Shown: positions 42,794 to 51,997, numbered from the stretch's first letter. The stretch is DNA of 64,000 nucleotides from Kribbella soli (GCF_004331345.1 NZ_SJJZ01000004.1:620001-684000); one strand, 5' to 3'. Notes: generated by a model not told the origin, from the sequence alone. Made by a program: numbers and translations.

Positions 42794-44047
42794 ATGAACG
42801 TGCCGCGGCAGACGTCTCGTGACCTGCGCAACGAGAGCCGGTTCGAGGTGTTGCACGCCCTGTTCGCCCTGGGGCCTTCGACCAGGCAGGAGATCTCCCG
42901 GCACACCGGGCTGAGTCCGGCGACCGTCGCCACCCTCGTCACACAGTTCCTCGCCGAGGGGGTGCTGCGGATCGCGACGGTCGAGCAGAACACGGTCGGC
43001 CGCCCGTACGAGCGGCTGACCATCGACCCCGACCGCGGCCGCATCCTCGGAATCGACGTGGCCGAGACGTATGTCGACGCGACCGTGTACGACGTCACGC
43101 TCCAGCCGCTCGCACAGAGCCAGGTCGTACTCGACGAGCACCAGAGCGGTCCGGAGTACGTCGTCGACGGCATCGTCCGCGCTGTCGACGCGGCGATCGG
43201 GGCCGCCGGCATCGGGCGCGATCAGATCATCGGGGCTGGCGTGAGCATGCCCGGCCAGGTTCGGCCGGACGCCGGAGTTTCGGTCTTCGCGCCGAACTGG
43301 GACTGGCACGACGTCACGATCGAGGCGCTGCTCGAGGAACGCCTCGGCCTGCCGGTGTACGTCGACAACCCGCTCAAGGCCGTCGCGTTGTCGGAACTGT
43401 GGTTCGGCGTCGGCCGGGTGACCAAGAGCATGGCGGTGGTCAATCTCGGCACCGGGGTCGGCGCCGGCATCGTGATCGACAGGTCCTTGCTCCGCGGCGA
43501 GGCGAACAACGCGGGCGAGTGGGGACATACCTTGCTCCAGCTGGACGGCCGGCCCTGCCGGTGCGGCCGGCTCGGCTGCGTCGAGGCGTACCTGGGCGTG
43601 CACGGACTGCAGACCACGCTGTCAGAGATCGACGAGGTTCATTCCGCGCTGCGGGAGCCGCAGCAGCGCGGGTTCGTGGACGCCGTGGCCGAAGGGCTGG
43701 CGCACGGTGACAGTGCGCTGGCCGAGCTTGCCCGTCGTACCTCTCACTACCTGGCGGCGTCGCTCGGCGACCTGGTGAACCTGTTGAACATCGCGAACAT
43801 CACGCTGACCGGGTGGACCACTGCGGCCTTGGGCGACTGGCTGATCCCCGCGGTCCGCACAGAGCTGCCGGATCACGTCCTGCCGGGATCCCTCCCCAAC
43901 CTCACCGTCGAGGCTTCCCGGGTTCCCGGCAACCCGGTCGCCCTGGGCATGGCTGCGTTCAGTCTCGAACGGTTCCTTTGCACTCTAGGCCTGGCCAGCC
44001 CTGCCAGCGTCCCGCCGCCCGGCCGTCGCCTGCGCTCGCCCGTCTAG
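42794..44047 (+). CDS. ROK-family transcriptional regulator
   Basis: A 417-residue ROK protein. The N-terminal winged helix (GPSTRQEISRHTGLSPATVATLV) is followed by a sugar-kinase-like domain (LGIDVAETYVDATVYD, NLGTGVGAGIVID) with the zinc-binding cluster CRCGRLGCVEAY that marks ROK repressors. The kinase-type phosphate loop is present, but activity is unlikely in a regulator. It ends the ABC/GH35 operon and presumably senses an imported sugar and binds the palindrome at 37149-37161. Confidence 0.93.
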   Translation: MNVPRQTSRDLRNESRFEVLHALFALGPSTRQEISRHTGLSPATVATLVTQFLAEGVLRIATVEQNTVGRPYERLTIDPDRGRILGIDVAETYVDATVYDVTLQPLAQSQVVLDEHQSGPEYVVDGIVRAVDAAIGAAGIGRDQIIGAGVSMPGQVRPDAGVSVFAPNWDWHDVTIEALLEERLGLPVYVDNPLKAVALSELWFGVGRVTKSMAVVNLGTGVGAGIVIDRSLLRGEANNAGEWGHTLLQLDGRPCRCGRLGCVEAYLGVHGLQTTLSEIDEVHSALREPQQRGFVDAVAEGLAHGDSALAELARRTSHYLAASLGDLVNLLNIANITLTGWTTAALGDWLIPAVRTELPDHVLPGSLPNLTVEASRVPGNPVALGMAAFSLERFLCTLGLASPASVPPPGRRLRSPV

Positions 44048-44057
44048 CGTCGCGGCT

Positions 44058-45050
44058 TCACAGCCGGGAGCGGACGTGCAGGCCGACCTCGGGGTCGACC
44101 AGGAGGTCCTGGGTCGCGGTCACTGTGGGCTGATCTTCGGCCACGATTTCCAGTACGGCGCCGGGGTCGACGTTGCGCTTGATCAGGGCGAGAGCGATCG
44201 GGCCGAGCTCGTGGTGACGGGCCGCGGAGCCGATGATGCCGACCTGCTTCTCCCCCGCGCGGACGACGTACCCGTGCGCCGGCAGGTGGTCGACGGAACC
44301 GTCGAGCAGCAGGCGGACGATGCGGCGCGGCGGGCGGCCGAGGTTGTGGACCCGCGCGACGGTCTCCTGGCCGCGGTAGCAGCCCTTGTCCAGATGTACG
44401 CCGACGCCGAGCCAACCGAGCTCGTTCGGGATCGCGCGCTCGTCCGTGTCGAGCCCGAACCGCGGCGAACCCGCCTCGATCCGGAGCGCCTCGTACGCCC
44501 AGATCCCGGCCGCGGCGCCCTCCAGCCCAGCCAGCTCGGCACGCGGCAGGAACACCTCGTGCCCACCCAGCGAGTCATCGCCGCTACGCGTCAGGTGCTC
44601 GCCCGAAGCGGCTCCCGGACGCCAGATGATCGCGTAGTCGTCGGTCACGTCCGCGATCTCGACGCGGGACATGAACACCATCTTCTGCAGCCACTCCACC
44701 AACGCGGCCGCCGCGCCCGGCTCGGTGTGCAGCCAGAACGTCTCGCCGTCGTCGACGCCGTACATCACGTGCTCGACATGCCCGGTCGGAGACAGCAGCA
44801 GCGCGGTCGTCGACGTACCGGGTTTGAGGCCTTCGAAGTACTGCGTGGTCAGTGCGTGCAGCCAGGTCAACCGGTCCGGGCCGGTGATCGTGACCACGTC
44901 GCGGTGCGACAGATCGACGAACGCCTCACCCGCGAGCAGGGCTCGCTGCTCGCGCAGGTCGGAGCCGTAGTGCGCGGCGACGCCAGCGTCGAGTCCGTCG
45001 GCCTCTACCGCGCCGGGCCGGTCCAGCAGGGGGCTGCGCATGCGTGACAT
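44058..45050 (-). CDS. YgfZ/GcvT-domain folate-binding protein
   Basis: A 330-residue tetrahydrofolate-binding protein with the YgfZ signature KGCYRGQET (Lys/Cys/Tyr) at about residues 221-229 and the GcvT-like N-terminus FVDLSHRDVVTITGPDRLTWLHALTTQ. YgfZ proteins help repair or build iron-sulfur clusters in enzymes such as MiaB. Length is usual. The stop is 10 bp from the convergent ROK gene, with no separate terminator visible. Confidence 0.93.
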   Translation of the reverse strand: MSRMRSPLLDRPGAVEADGLDAGVAAHYGSDLREQRALLAGEAFVDLSHRDVVTITGPDRLTWLHALTTQYFEGLKPGTSTTALLLSPTGHVEHVMYGVDDGETFWLHTEPGAAAALVEWLQKMVFMSRVEIADVTDDYAIIWRPGAASGEHLTRSGDDSLGGHEVFLPRAELAGLEGAAAGIWAYEALRIEAGSPRFGLDTDERAIPNELGWLGVGVHLDKGCYRGQETVARVHNLGRPPRRIVRLLLDGSVDHLPAHGYVVRAGEKQVGIIGSAARHHELGPIALALIKRNVDPGAVLEIVAEDQPTVTATQDLLVDPEVGLHVRSRL

Positions 45051-45160
45051 GTCACCAGAGTACGTCGGTCGGCGTACGGCGAACGCCTCCCCTCGTGGGA
45101 TGTGGACAGACCCCGTCTACGACCAGTCTGGAGTCATCAAACGACGGAGGGAGCAGGGCG

Positions 45161-45982
45161 ATGAACGCGAGGCAGTTCCGGTTCGGTGTGGCGGGAAGTC
45201 CGACGACCGGTGAGGAGTGGGTGAAGACGGTCCGGCAGGCGGCGGAGCTTGGGTTCCAGACCGTGCTGATGCCGGACGGACTACAGCTCCCCGCGCCGTT
45301 CTCCTCGCTGGCGATGGCGGCCGCGGTCGCCGACATCCGGGTCGGCACCTTCGTCGCGGCCGCGCCACTGCGGACGCCGCGACAGACCGCCTGGGAGGCG
45401 CACACGCTGACCGTGCTCACCGATGGGCGGTTCGAGTTCGGCATCGGCACCGGGCGTCCCGTCGCGGAGCAGCAGACGGCCGAGATCGGCCTGCGGTGGG
45501 GAACGGCTCGGGAGCGGCGGGAGCAGGTCATCGAGACCCTCGACCTGCTGCGCGAGCTCGACGGCGAACGCCGTACGCCGATCATGCTGGCCGCCGGTGG
45601 ACCGAAGGCACTCGCGCTTGCGGCCGAGCGGGCCGACATCGTCTCGCTGGCCAAAGACGCGACCACTCCTCGCGAGGAGGTCGCGGCGGTGGCTCGTCAG
45701 CTGCGGGACCTGGCCGGGTCTCGCGCCGACGACATCGAGCTCGCGATGAACCTGCTCGCCGCCGGCACCCGCCCGCTGCCGCCCTGGACCAAGCGTGCGT
45801 CCGGCGTCGACCCCGACCAACTCGAGGCGATGGACTCGTTGATGCTGCTCCGCGGCACTCCGCAGGAGATGGCCGACGAACTCCTGCGCCGCCGCGACCA
45901 GATCGGCGCCAGCTACATCAGCGTCAACTCCGGCTACCTCGAGGACTTCGCCCCCGTCATCGAACTACTGGACGGGAAGTAG
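45161..45982 (+). CDS. LLM-class F420-dependent oxidoreductase
   Basis: A 273-residue TIM-barrel luciferase-like protein. FRFGVAGSPTTGEEWVKTVRQAAELGF at the start, RVGTFVAAAPLRTP, FEFGIGTGRP and TPIMLAAGGPKALALAAERADIVSLA are the core strands binding a flavin or coenzyme F420. It is close to the TIGR03621 group predicted to use F420. GGAGGGAG precedes ATG 45161 by about 11 bp. The substrate is unknown. A perfect 14-bp stem terminator follows 5 bp after the stop. Confidence 0.9.
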   Translation: MNARQFRFGVAGSPTTGEEWVKTVRQAAELGFQTVLMPDGLQLPAPFSSLAMAAAVADIRVGTFVAAAPLRTPRQTAWEAHTLTVLTDGRFEFGIGTGRPVAEQQTAEIGLRWGTARERREQVIETLDLLRELDGERRTPIMLAAGGPKALALAAERADIVSLAKDATTPREEVAAVARQLRDLAGSRADDIELAMNLLAAGTRPLPPWTKRASGVDPDQLEAMDSLMLLRGTPQEMADELLRRRDQIGASYISVNSGYLEDFAPVIELLDGK

Positions 45983-45986
45983 CACA

Positions 45987-46022
45987 GCGCTGCCCGCCGG
46001 TCTGTGGTCCGGCGGGCAGCGC
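45987..46022. terminator. Bidirectional hairpin terminator
   Basis: GCGCTGCCCGCCGG (45987-46000) pairs perfectly with CCGGCGGGCAGCGC (46009-46022) around an 8-base loop. It lies between the convergent LLM oxidoreductase and symporter genes and can serve both. Confidence 0.88.
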
Positions 46023-46042
46023 CTGAGGGGTGGGAAGGTGGT

Positions 46043-47425
46043 TCAGACGTCGGTGGTTCGGGCGTCGACGGGGCTGCTCGTGACGGCGGCCGGGACGTCG
46101 CCGGCGTGGGTGTCACCGGCGGCGAAGGCGACCTCGTCGAACGGGTCGTTGCCGGCGAACACCTGCTCGGCCTGGTCCTTGTCGAACTCGCCGACCCAGT
46201 GCCCGACCAGGACGGTCGCGACCGCGTTGCCGGCGAAGTTCGTCAGCGCCCGGGCCTCGGACATGAACCGGTCGATGCCGACGATCAGACCGACGCCGTC
46301 GACCAGCTCCGGCCGGTGCGATTGCAGACCGCCGGCCAACGTCGCCAGACCCGCACCGGTGACACCGGCGGCGCCCTTCGACGCGACGATCATGAACAGC
46401 AGCAGAGAGATCTGCTGGCCGAGCGAGAACGGCGTATCCATCGCCTCCGCGATGAACAGCGACGCCATCGTCAGATAGATCGCCGTACCGTCGAGGTTGA
46501 ACGAGTACCCGGTCGGGACGGTGATTCCGACGACGGACTTGTCGACGCCGAGATGCTCCATCTTGCCGATCAGCCGGGGCAGGGCGGTCTCCGACGACGA
46601 GCTGGACACGATCAGCAGGAACTCGCGGCCGAGATAGCGGAGCAGCTGGAAGATCGAGACCCCGGCGACCAGCCGAAGAATGGTGCCCAGGACAACGATC
46701 ACGAAGAGCAGACACGTGATGTAGAAGGCCAGCATGATCTTGCCGAGACTGACCAAGGCGTCCCAGCCGGTCGCGCCGACGACGGCCGCGATCGCACCGA
46801 ACGCGCCGACCGGCGCCGCCCACATGATCATCGACAGGATCTTGAACACCAGCCGCTGGATGTGACCGATGCCGGTCAGGATCGGCTGGCCCACGGAGCC
46901 CATGGACTGCAGCGCGAACCCGACGAGCAGCGCGACCAGCACGGTCTGCAGCACCTCGCCCTCGGTCAGCGAGGACAGCAGCGACTTCGGGATGATGCCG
47001 AGGATGAAGTCCGTCGTGGTCTCGTGCGCGCCGGCGGCCTGCTTCTGGCCGGCCTCGCGGAGCTTGTCGGTCAGGTTCAGGCCCGAGCCCGGCTGCACGA
47101 TGTTGCCGACCAGCAGGCCGATGGCGAGCGCGACCGTCGACATCACCAGGAAGTAGACGAGCGCGAGACCGCCGACCTTGCCGACGCTGGCTGCCTGCCG
47201 GACCGAGCCGATGCCGAGCACCAGGGTGCAGAAGATGATCGGGCTGATCAGCATCTTGATCAAGTTCACGAAGCCGGTGCCGAGCGGTTTCAGCTCGACC
47301 GCGAAATCGGGGAACAGGAATCCGACACCGATGCCGAGCAGGACGGCGACGATGACGGCGATGTAGAGGAAATGGGTCCGGTCGTTGCGGACCGGAGTCG
47401 GGCGGGGTTCGGTCGGGCTCGACAT
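46043..47425 (-). CDS. Dicarboxylate/amino acid:cation symporter (DctA-like)
   Basis: A 460-residue DAACS-family transporter with eight or more membrane segments, the serine-rich hairpin SSSSSETALPRL, and the GYSFNLDGTAIYLTMA signature with a downstream transport core (SKGAAGVTGAGL). It imports C4-dicarboxylates or glutamate with H+ or Na+. ATG 47425 has AAGGGAG 8 bp upstream; the frame is open further upstream but overlaps the divergent kinase gene. The divergent CitA/CitB-type two-component system is its likely regulator. Confidence 0.93.
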   Translation of the reverse strand: MSSPTEPRPTPVRNDRTHFLYIAVIVAVLLGIGVGFLFPDFAVELKPLGTGFVNLIKMLISPIIFCTLVLGIGSVRQAASVGKVGGLALVYFLVMSTVALAIGLLVGNIVQPGSGLNLTDKLREAGQKQAAGAHETTTDFILGIIPKSLLSSLTEGEVLQTVLVALLVGFALQSMGSVGQPILTGIGHIQRLVFKILSMIMWAAPVGAFGAIAAVVGATGWDALVSLGKIMLAFYITCLLFVIVVLGTILRLVAGVSIFQLLRYLGREFLLIVSSSSSETALPRLIGKMEHLGVDKSVVGITVPTGYSFNLDGTAIYLTMASLFIAEAMDTPFSLGQQISLLLFMIVASKGAAGVTGAGLATLAGGLQSHRPELVDGVGLIVGIDRFMSEARALTNFAGNAVATVLVGHWVGEFDKDQAEQVFAGNDPFDEVAFAAGDTHAGDVPAAVTSSPVDARTTDV

Positions 47426-47498
47426 TGGTGGGACTCCCTTATCGGCCTGGCGGAGGGGGTTTTGGGTAACTGTGACGTGACGCACAGGAGAAGCGCGC

Positions 47499-47516
47499 AT
47501 TTCGTTCATATCGTTC
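47499..47516. promoter_or_regulatory. 9-bp tandem direct repeat in the symporter/kinase spacer
   Basis: ATTTCGTTC and ATATCGTTC are adjacent 9-bp units, AT-richer than the surroundings, between the divergent dctA-like and histidine kinase genes. It is a candidate site for the CitB-type response regulator, by position only. Confidence 0.35.
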
Positions 47517-47560
47517 GCTGCGCAAACTAGGGGCAAACTGTTCGGCATGCGGAGTTGGAT

Positions 47561-48823
47561 GTGTTCATGAGGGGCCGGCCGTGGGAGCTGCGCCGCCAGG
47601 TGCTCTGGATACAGACGGTCACGGTCCTGGTCCTGATCGCGATGGCATGGATCGTGATGATCAGCCGATCGCGGGCGCAGGCGCTGCGGGACGCGGCGGC
47701 GACCGGCCTGGCCGCACCGAGCTGGTCGGAGCTGGTCCGGCTGGACCTGCGCTCGATGCTCGGCATCGCCAGCCTGATGCTCGGGGTCGCGATCGCCGGC
47801 AACGCACTCGTCACCTGGCGGGTACGGCGGGCCACGCGCGGCGTCGGAACGCAGTCGCTGGCCCGGATGCTCGACTTCTACGAGGGCGTACTGCACGCGG
47901 CGCGCGAAGGGCTGATCCTGCTGGACCTCGACGGCCGGGTACAGCTCGCGAACGACGAGGCGCTGGCCCTTCTCGGGTTGCGCTCCGTTGTTCCCGGTAC
48001 GCCGTTGGAGGAGCTCCGCCTCGGCGCACCACTGGCCGAGTTGCTGGCGACAGGGCGGACGGCGTACGACGAGCTGCACCTCGGCGCGCGCGGAGTCGTG
48101 GTCGTGAACCAGCAGCCATCCGGACGCGGGCGGATCGTCACGCTGCGAGACCACACCCAGTTGCAACGGCTGCTCGGCGAGCTGGACGCCGTACGGAGTT
48201 TGGCGGAATCGCTGCAGGCACAGAATCATGAGGCGTCGAATCGGCTGCACACCGTGGTCAGCCTGATCGAGATCGGGAAGCCGGAACGGGCACGGGAGTT
48301 CGCGGTGTCGGAGCTGCAGTTCGCACAGGCGATGACGGATCGGGTCGTCGGCACGGTCGGCGATCCCGTACTGGCGTCGCTGCTGCTGGCGAAGCTGTCG
48401 CAGGCCCAGGAGCGTGGCGTCGTACTGACCCTCGATCTCGGGCACGAGACACTGAACACGCGGCTGCCGGCGCAGGATGTGGTGACCGTGGTCGGGAACC
48501 TGCTGGACAACGCGATCGAGGCCGCGCGGGGCGGTCCGGCGCCGCGGAAGGTGGAGTTCCGGGCGGCGACGACCGCGGACGCCGTGGACCTGATCGTGAC
48601 GAACACGGGTGCCGAGTTGGGGGCGGTGGAGTTGGCGCACATGTTCGAGCGCGGGTGGACGACGAAGGCCGAGCCGGGGCACGGGCTGGGGCTCGTGCTG
48701 GTGCGGAGCACCGTCGAGCGGTGGCAGGGTTCGCTGATGGTCGATCCGGATTCCGAGCTGGACGAAGTACCGGCGCTGACCGTGCGGGTGCGGTTGCCGC
48801 GGGCGGTGGGCGCGAGTGCCTGA
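47561..48823 (+). CDS. CitA/DcuS-type sensor histidine kinase
   Basis: About 420 residues. There are two membrane segments (VLWIQTVTVLVLIAMAWIVMI, MLGIASLMLGVAIAGNALV) with a short outer loop, then a PAS-like domain (FYEGVLHAAREGLILLDLDG). The citrate-family dimerisation box QNHEASNRLHTVVSLIEIG and ATPase boxes NLLDNAIEAARGG and GHGLGLVLVRSTVE follow. The external loop is much shorter than in DcuS/CitA, so signal may come through the partner symporter. Start candidates are TTG 47555, GTG 47561 and ATG 47567; GCGGAG upstream favours GTG. The response regulator gene overlaps its 3' end by 8 bp. Confidence 0.92.
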   Translation: MFMRGRPWELRRQVLWIQTVTVLVLIAMAWIVMISRSRAQALRDAAATGLAAPSWSELVRLDLRSMLGIASLMLGVAIAGNALVTWRVRRATRGVGTQSLARMLDFYEGVLHAAREGLILLDLDGRVQLANDEALALLGLRSVVPGTPLEELRLGAPLAELLATGRTAYDELHLGARGVVVVNQQPSGRGRIVTLRDHTQLQRLLGELDAVRSLAESLQAQNHEASNRLHTVVSLIEIGKPERAREFAVSELQFAQAMTDRVVGTVGDPVLASLLLAKLSQAQERGVVLTLDLGHETLNTRLPAQDVVTVVGNLLDNAIEAARGGPAPRKVEFRAATTADAVDLIVTNTGAELGAVELAHMFERGWTTKAEPGHGLGLVLVRSTVERWQGSLMVDPDSELDEVPALTVRVRLPRAVGASA

Positions 48824-49493
48824 CCTACGCGTACTCGTCGTCGAGGACGACCCCGTCGCCGCGGAGGCGCATCGCACGTACGTCGAACGCCTACCCGGCT
48901 TCACGTGCGTCGGAATCGCTGGTACTGCGGGGCGTGCGCTGCAGGTGCTTGCGCGGGGCAACGTCGACGTCGTACTGCTCGACATGCATCTGCCCGACGG
49001 GCACGGGCTGGACATCGTCCGCCGGATGCGGGCTCTCGGCAACCAAACGGACGTGGTCGCGGTGACGTCGGCGCGCGAGGTCGCGGCAGTGCAGGCAGCC
49101 GCGCGGATCGGGGTCGTTCAGTACGTGCTGAAGCCGTTCGCGTTCGAGACATTGCGCGACCGGATGTCGGCGTACGCCCGCCAGCGCCGCGCCGCCGAAG
49201 CCGGCCAGGTCGTCGCGGACCAGGACGAGGTGGACCGGCTGTTGCATCCAGCAACAGTCTCGTCGGTGCCGAAGGGTCTCGCCGGCGGTGTGCTCGACCG
49301 CGTCGTACAGCTCCTCGCCGACCGCGAGGGCTGGACCGCGGAGGAGGTGGCGGCATCGCTCGGCACCTCGCGGATCACCGCCCGCCGCTACCTGGAACAC
49401 CTCGCCGACCAGGGCCAAGCCCTCCGAACCCAACGCTACGACGGCCGCAGCGGCCGCCCGAAAGTCGAGTACTCCTGGGTGTCCGAGAGCTGA
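48816..49493 (+). CDS. CitB/DcuR-type response regulator
   Basis: A 225-residue protein. The receiver domain has VVEDDPVAAEAH, the phospho-acceptor in VVLLDMHLPDGHG and the switch lysine in VLKPFAFE. A C-terminal helix-turn-helix (EGWTAEEVAASLGTSRITARRYLEHLADQG) is of the DcuR/CitB kind. It is phosphorylated by the overlapping upstream kinase and probably activates the divergent dicarboxylate symporter gene when substrate is present. Confidence 0.94.
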   Translation: MPDLRVLVVEDDPVAAEAHRTYVERLPGFTCVGIAGTAGRALQVLARGNVDVVLLDMHLPDGHGLDIVRRMRALGNQTDVVAVTSAREVAAVQAAARIGVVQYVLKPFAFETLRDRMSAYARQRRAAEAGQVVADQDEVDRLLHPATVSSVPKGLAGGVLDRVVQLLADREGWTAEEVAASLGTSRITARRYLEHLADQGQALRTQRYDGRSGRPKVEYSWVSES

Positions 49494-49666
49494 CCGCTTG
49501 CACAGTGGTATCGCTCACCTCGCACTACGACGAGCCGTTTCGGCAAGTAGAGTTCGGACGAGCTCGGTGAGCCGCGCAAACGGCTGGCCGCGGGTGCAGA
49601 TCAGCCCAGGTCGACCTGGACCGGATTTTCTGAGAAGCGCTGCAAGGGAATCGGGCAATAGCAGGT

Positions 49667-50305
49667 ATGAACCCACCGCGGACAGCGTCGCTCAGTCGCG
49701 AACGCATACCTGAGATCCATAGCCCGCCCTCGATACCGGACGGGATACCAGCTCCGGGGCCGGCCGCGAGCGGTCAGACGCCGGAAGATTTCGCGGTGCT
49801 GTTCGACCTGCACGCTCCCGCGATCCACCGGTACATCGCTCGCCGACTCGGTACCGGCGAGGCGGACGACTTGGTCGCTCAGACGTTCCTGATCGCGTTC
49901 GAGCGTCGAGACAGCTACCGTGAGTCACCGTCCGGTCCGTTGCCGTGGTTGTACGGCATCGCGACCAATCTGATCCGCCGCCGACGACGCGACGAGATAC
50001 GCCAGTACCGGGCGTACTCGCGCTCCGACCCGGGCGCCGCGCCGGCCGGCGCGGACACGCTCTCCGCCGAGGTCGTCGACCGGGTCGACGCGGAGACGAC
50101 CTCACGCGCCCTGGCCGGCGTACTGGCCGGCCTCCGGCAGACCGACCGGGATGTCCTCCTGCTCTACGCCTGGGAAGACCTCAGCTATCCCGAGATCGCC
50201 GCCGCCCTGAAAATCCCCGCCGGGACGGTTGCGTCCCGCCTGCACCGTGCCCGTCGAGTCCTGCGCGCGGCGCTCGGCTCAGACTTCCAGGAGAACCGCT
50301 CATGA
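49667..50305 (+). CDS. ECF-type RNA polymerase sigma factor
   Basis: A 212-residue sigma-70 family protein. Region 2 (FAVLFDLHAPAIHRYIARRLGTGEADDLVAQTFLIAFERRD, then PWLYGIATNLIRRRRRDE) and region 4 (LRQTDRDVLLLYAWEDLSYPEIAAALKIPAGTVASRLHRARRVL) are clear. About 40 Pro/Ser-rich residues precede region 2. It shares four bases with the next gene (ATGA), which encodes a membrane protein of the kind regularly paired with such sigmas. The 173-bp spacer upstream shows no other gene. Confidence 0.94.
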   Translation: MNPPRTASLSRERIPEIHSPPSIPDGIPAPGPAASGQTPEDFAVLFDLHAPAIHRYIARRLGTGEADDLVAQTFLIAFERRDSYRESPSGPLPWLYGIATNLIRRRRRDEIRQYRAYSRSDPGAAPAGADTLSAEVVDRVDAETTSRALAGVLAGLRQTDRDVLLLYAWEDLSYPEIAAALKIPAGTVASRLHRARRVLRAALGSDFQENRS

Positions 50306-51390
50306 CCGAGATCGACGCACTCAAGCGCCTGAACGACGACGTACCGCCGGCCACCCCGCTGGCCCTCGCCCGCGCCCGTCAGCGGGTGCTGACCCCGCAG
50401 CCTGCCGAGCGCCGCTCCACCGGACGCCGCCGGATGGTGCTCGCGGGTGCCCTCGCCGGAACGCTGGCCGTCGGCTTCCTCGTCAACGACGTCGTCACCA
50501 AGACCGACGGGACGGTGGCGCCTGGCGCGATAGCCGACGCCGGCACGTTCCTGGCGACCGCCGCCGACCAGTCGACCAGTGCCCCGGACGCACCGATCCC
50601 GGCCGGCCAGTACCGGCAGGTCACCCAGCGGAGCCAGGAAGGATGGAACTTCGGTCCGCGCAACGCGTACCACGGCACTCGCCTGTCGGTCAGCGACTGG
50701 TGGGTCCCGTCCAGCCAAACGCCGCCGTTCACCGCGATCTCGGTGCTCGGCGCCAAGCAGGAGTTCTCCAGCAAGGTCGCCGAGCAGCTCTGGCACCGGA
50801 TCGACCCACTGAACATCAAGCCGCAGAAGATCAAGACCGCGGACGCCTGCGCCGTCATGACCGGCGGTGGAATCATGGTGCAGACGAAGGGCACGACGAG
50901 CAGCTGCAAGGCCGGCTGGATCAGCCCGTCGGCCGACTTCATCGCCCGGCTGCCCCGGGACCCGGCCGCCTTGCTCGCGGCGCTGCGGAAGAACGACCAC
51001 TCCTGGCCGGGGCTGGGCAATGCTCCGGCGCAGGGCGACTACCGGGCGTTCGAGCGCGCCGGGAGCATCCTGGTGTCCGGGTTCGCGACGTCGGAGCAGC
51101 GGGCCACGCTGTACAAGGCACTGCGCGGTATCCACGGCATCCAGCTCCTTCCGGATGCGGTGAACCTGGACGGGAAGGCCGGCCGGGCGATCGGCCTGGT
51201 GGAGCTGTGGGGTATCCGCAAGGAGCTGATCATCGACTCGAAGACAGGCCAGTTCATCGGTCTTCGTGAGGTCGCTACGGTGACGGCACCGCTCAACGGC
51301 GACGGTGACCCGATGCCGATCAAGAGCGGCGACGTCATCAGCTGGACCTCGGTCGCGACGCGGATCACCCCGGGCCACCCCAAGGTCTGA
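50302..51390 (+). CDS. CU044_5270-family membrane protein, sigma-factor partner
   Basis: A 362-residue protein with a short cytoplasmic N-terminus (MTEIDALKRLNDDVPPATP), one membrane segment at about 47-66 (MVLAGALAGTLAVGFLVNDVV) and a large outer domain containing two cysteines (about 190-205). The start and architecture match the CU044_5270 family, which usually follows an ECF sigma gene and may act as a membrane-bound modulator, though it lacks a classical anti-sigma zinc motif. The ATG overlaps the sigma gene by four bases. Confidence 0.85.
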   Translation: MTEIDALKRLNDDVPPATPLALARARQRVLTPQPAERRSTGRRRMVLAGALAGTLAVGFLVNDVVTKTDGTVAPGAIADAGTFLATAADQSTSAPDAPIPAGQYRQVTQRSQEGWNFGPRNAYHGTRLSVSDWWVPSSQTPPFTAISVLGAKQEFSSKVAEQLWHRIDPLNIKPQKIKTADACAVMTGGGIMVQTKGTTSSCKAGWISPSADFIARLPRDPAALLAALRKNDHSWPGLGNAPAQGDYRAFERAGSILVSGFATSEQRATLYKALRGIHGIQLLPDAVNLDGKAGRAIGLVELWGIRKELIIDSKTGQFIGLREVATVTAPLNGDGDPMPIKSGDVISWTSVATRITPGHPKV

Positions 51391-51402
51391 GCACAGGACA
51401 GC

Positions 51403-51442
51403 GGCAGAAGCCCAGGTCAGCTCCCTGGCCCGGGCTTCTGCC
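51403..51442. terminator. Hairpin between sigma operon and nitrobindin gene
   Basis: GGCAGAAGCCC (51403-51413) pairs with GGGCTTCTGCC (51432-51442). An inner CAGG/CCTG pairing extends the stem. It lies between convergent genes, so it is probably bidirectional. Confidence 0.7.
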
Positions 51443-51494
51443 GGAAGACCGTCGACCGGGACGAACCGTTCTGGATCCGCCTCGAACTTCGCGT

Positions 51495-51989
51495 CTAGGA
51501 CCGGATGAGGGTTGCCCAGAGGTGGGGCTGCAGGGACTGGCCTTCGGCGGCCATGTCGTAGGCCCACAGGAGCTCGCCGTTGACGAGACCGTAGAGGCGG
51601 TGGCCGGCGGTGACTTCCTTCGCCGTGACGGTGCGGGCCACCACATCGGTCTGCAGCTCGATCTTCGCGCCGTCGATGTCGCCGTACCAGATCTCGGCGA
51701 AGCCGGTCGGGTGGGCGAGGATGACCTCGATCTTGTTGTCCGGCTGCGGGCGCCAGAACCCGGTCTCGACGGCGAGCGGACGCTCCTTGGTGCCGTCCTC
51801 GCCGACCACGAACGTCTGGCTGACATAGTGCAGGTACGGCTTGCCGTTGTGGGTGAAGTCGATCTGCTGCCCGAACTCGAACTTCTCGATGGTCGGGTAG
51901 TCACCGTGCCCGCGGCCCTCCCAGCGACCGAGCAGCCACGCGAGCGGCATCACATCCGGGTGCAGGTCCTGCGGAATCTCGAACACCAT
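51495..51989 (-). CDS. Nitrobindin (FABP-like heme-binding protein)
   Basis: A 164-residue ten-stranded beta-barrel protein of the nitrobindin/THAP4 family. The GRWEGRGHGDYP segment (GxWxGxG, residues 21-32), FVVGEDGTKERPLAVETGFWRP and HPTGFAEIWYGDIDG are its signatures, and a conserved C-terminal histidine (PHLWATLIRS) is the expected heme ligand. Ferric nitrobindins bind nitric oxide and isomerise peroxynitrite. A tiny membrane protein gene lies just upstream on the same strand. Confidence 0.92.
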   Translation of the reverse strand: MVFEIPQDLHPDVMPLAWLLGRWEGRGHGDYPTIEKFEFGQQIDFTHNGKPYLHYVSQTFVVGEDGTKERPLAVETGFWRPQPDNKIEVILAHPTGFAEIWYGDIDGAKIELQTDVVARTVTAKEVTAGHRLYGLVNGELLWAYDMAAEGQSLQPHLWATLIRS

Positions 51990-51997
51990 GAGGTCAC

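Noticed and set aside
46043..49042. Reading the 999-codon minus-strand frame as one protein
   Set aside because: Only the part from ATG 47425 has transporter homology; the upstream extension covers the divergent kinase and regulator genes antisense.
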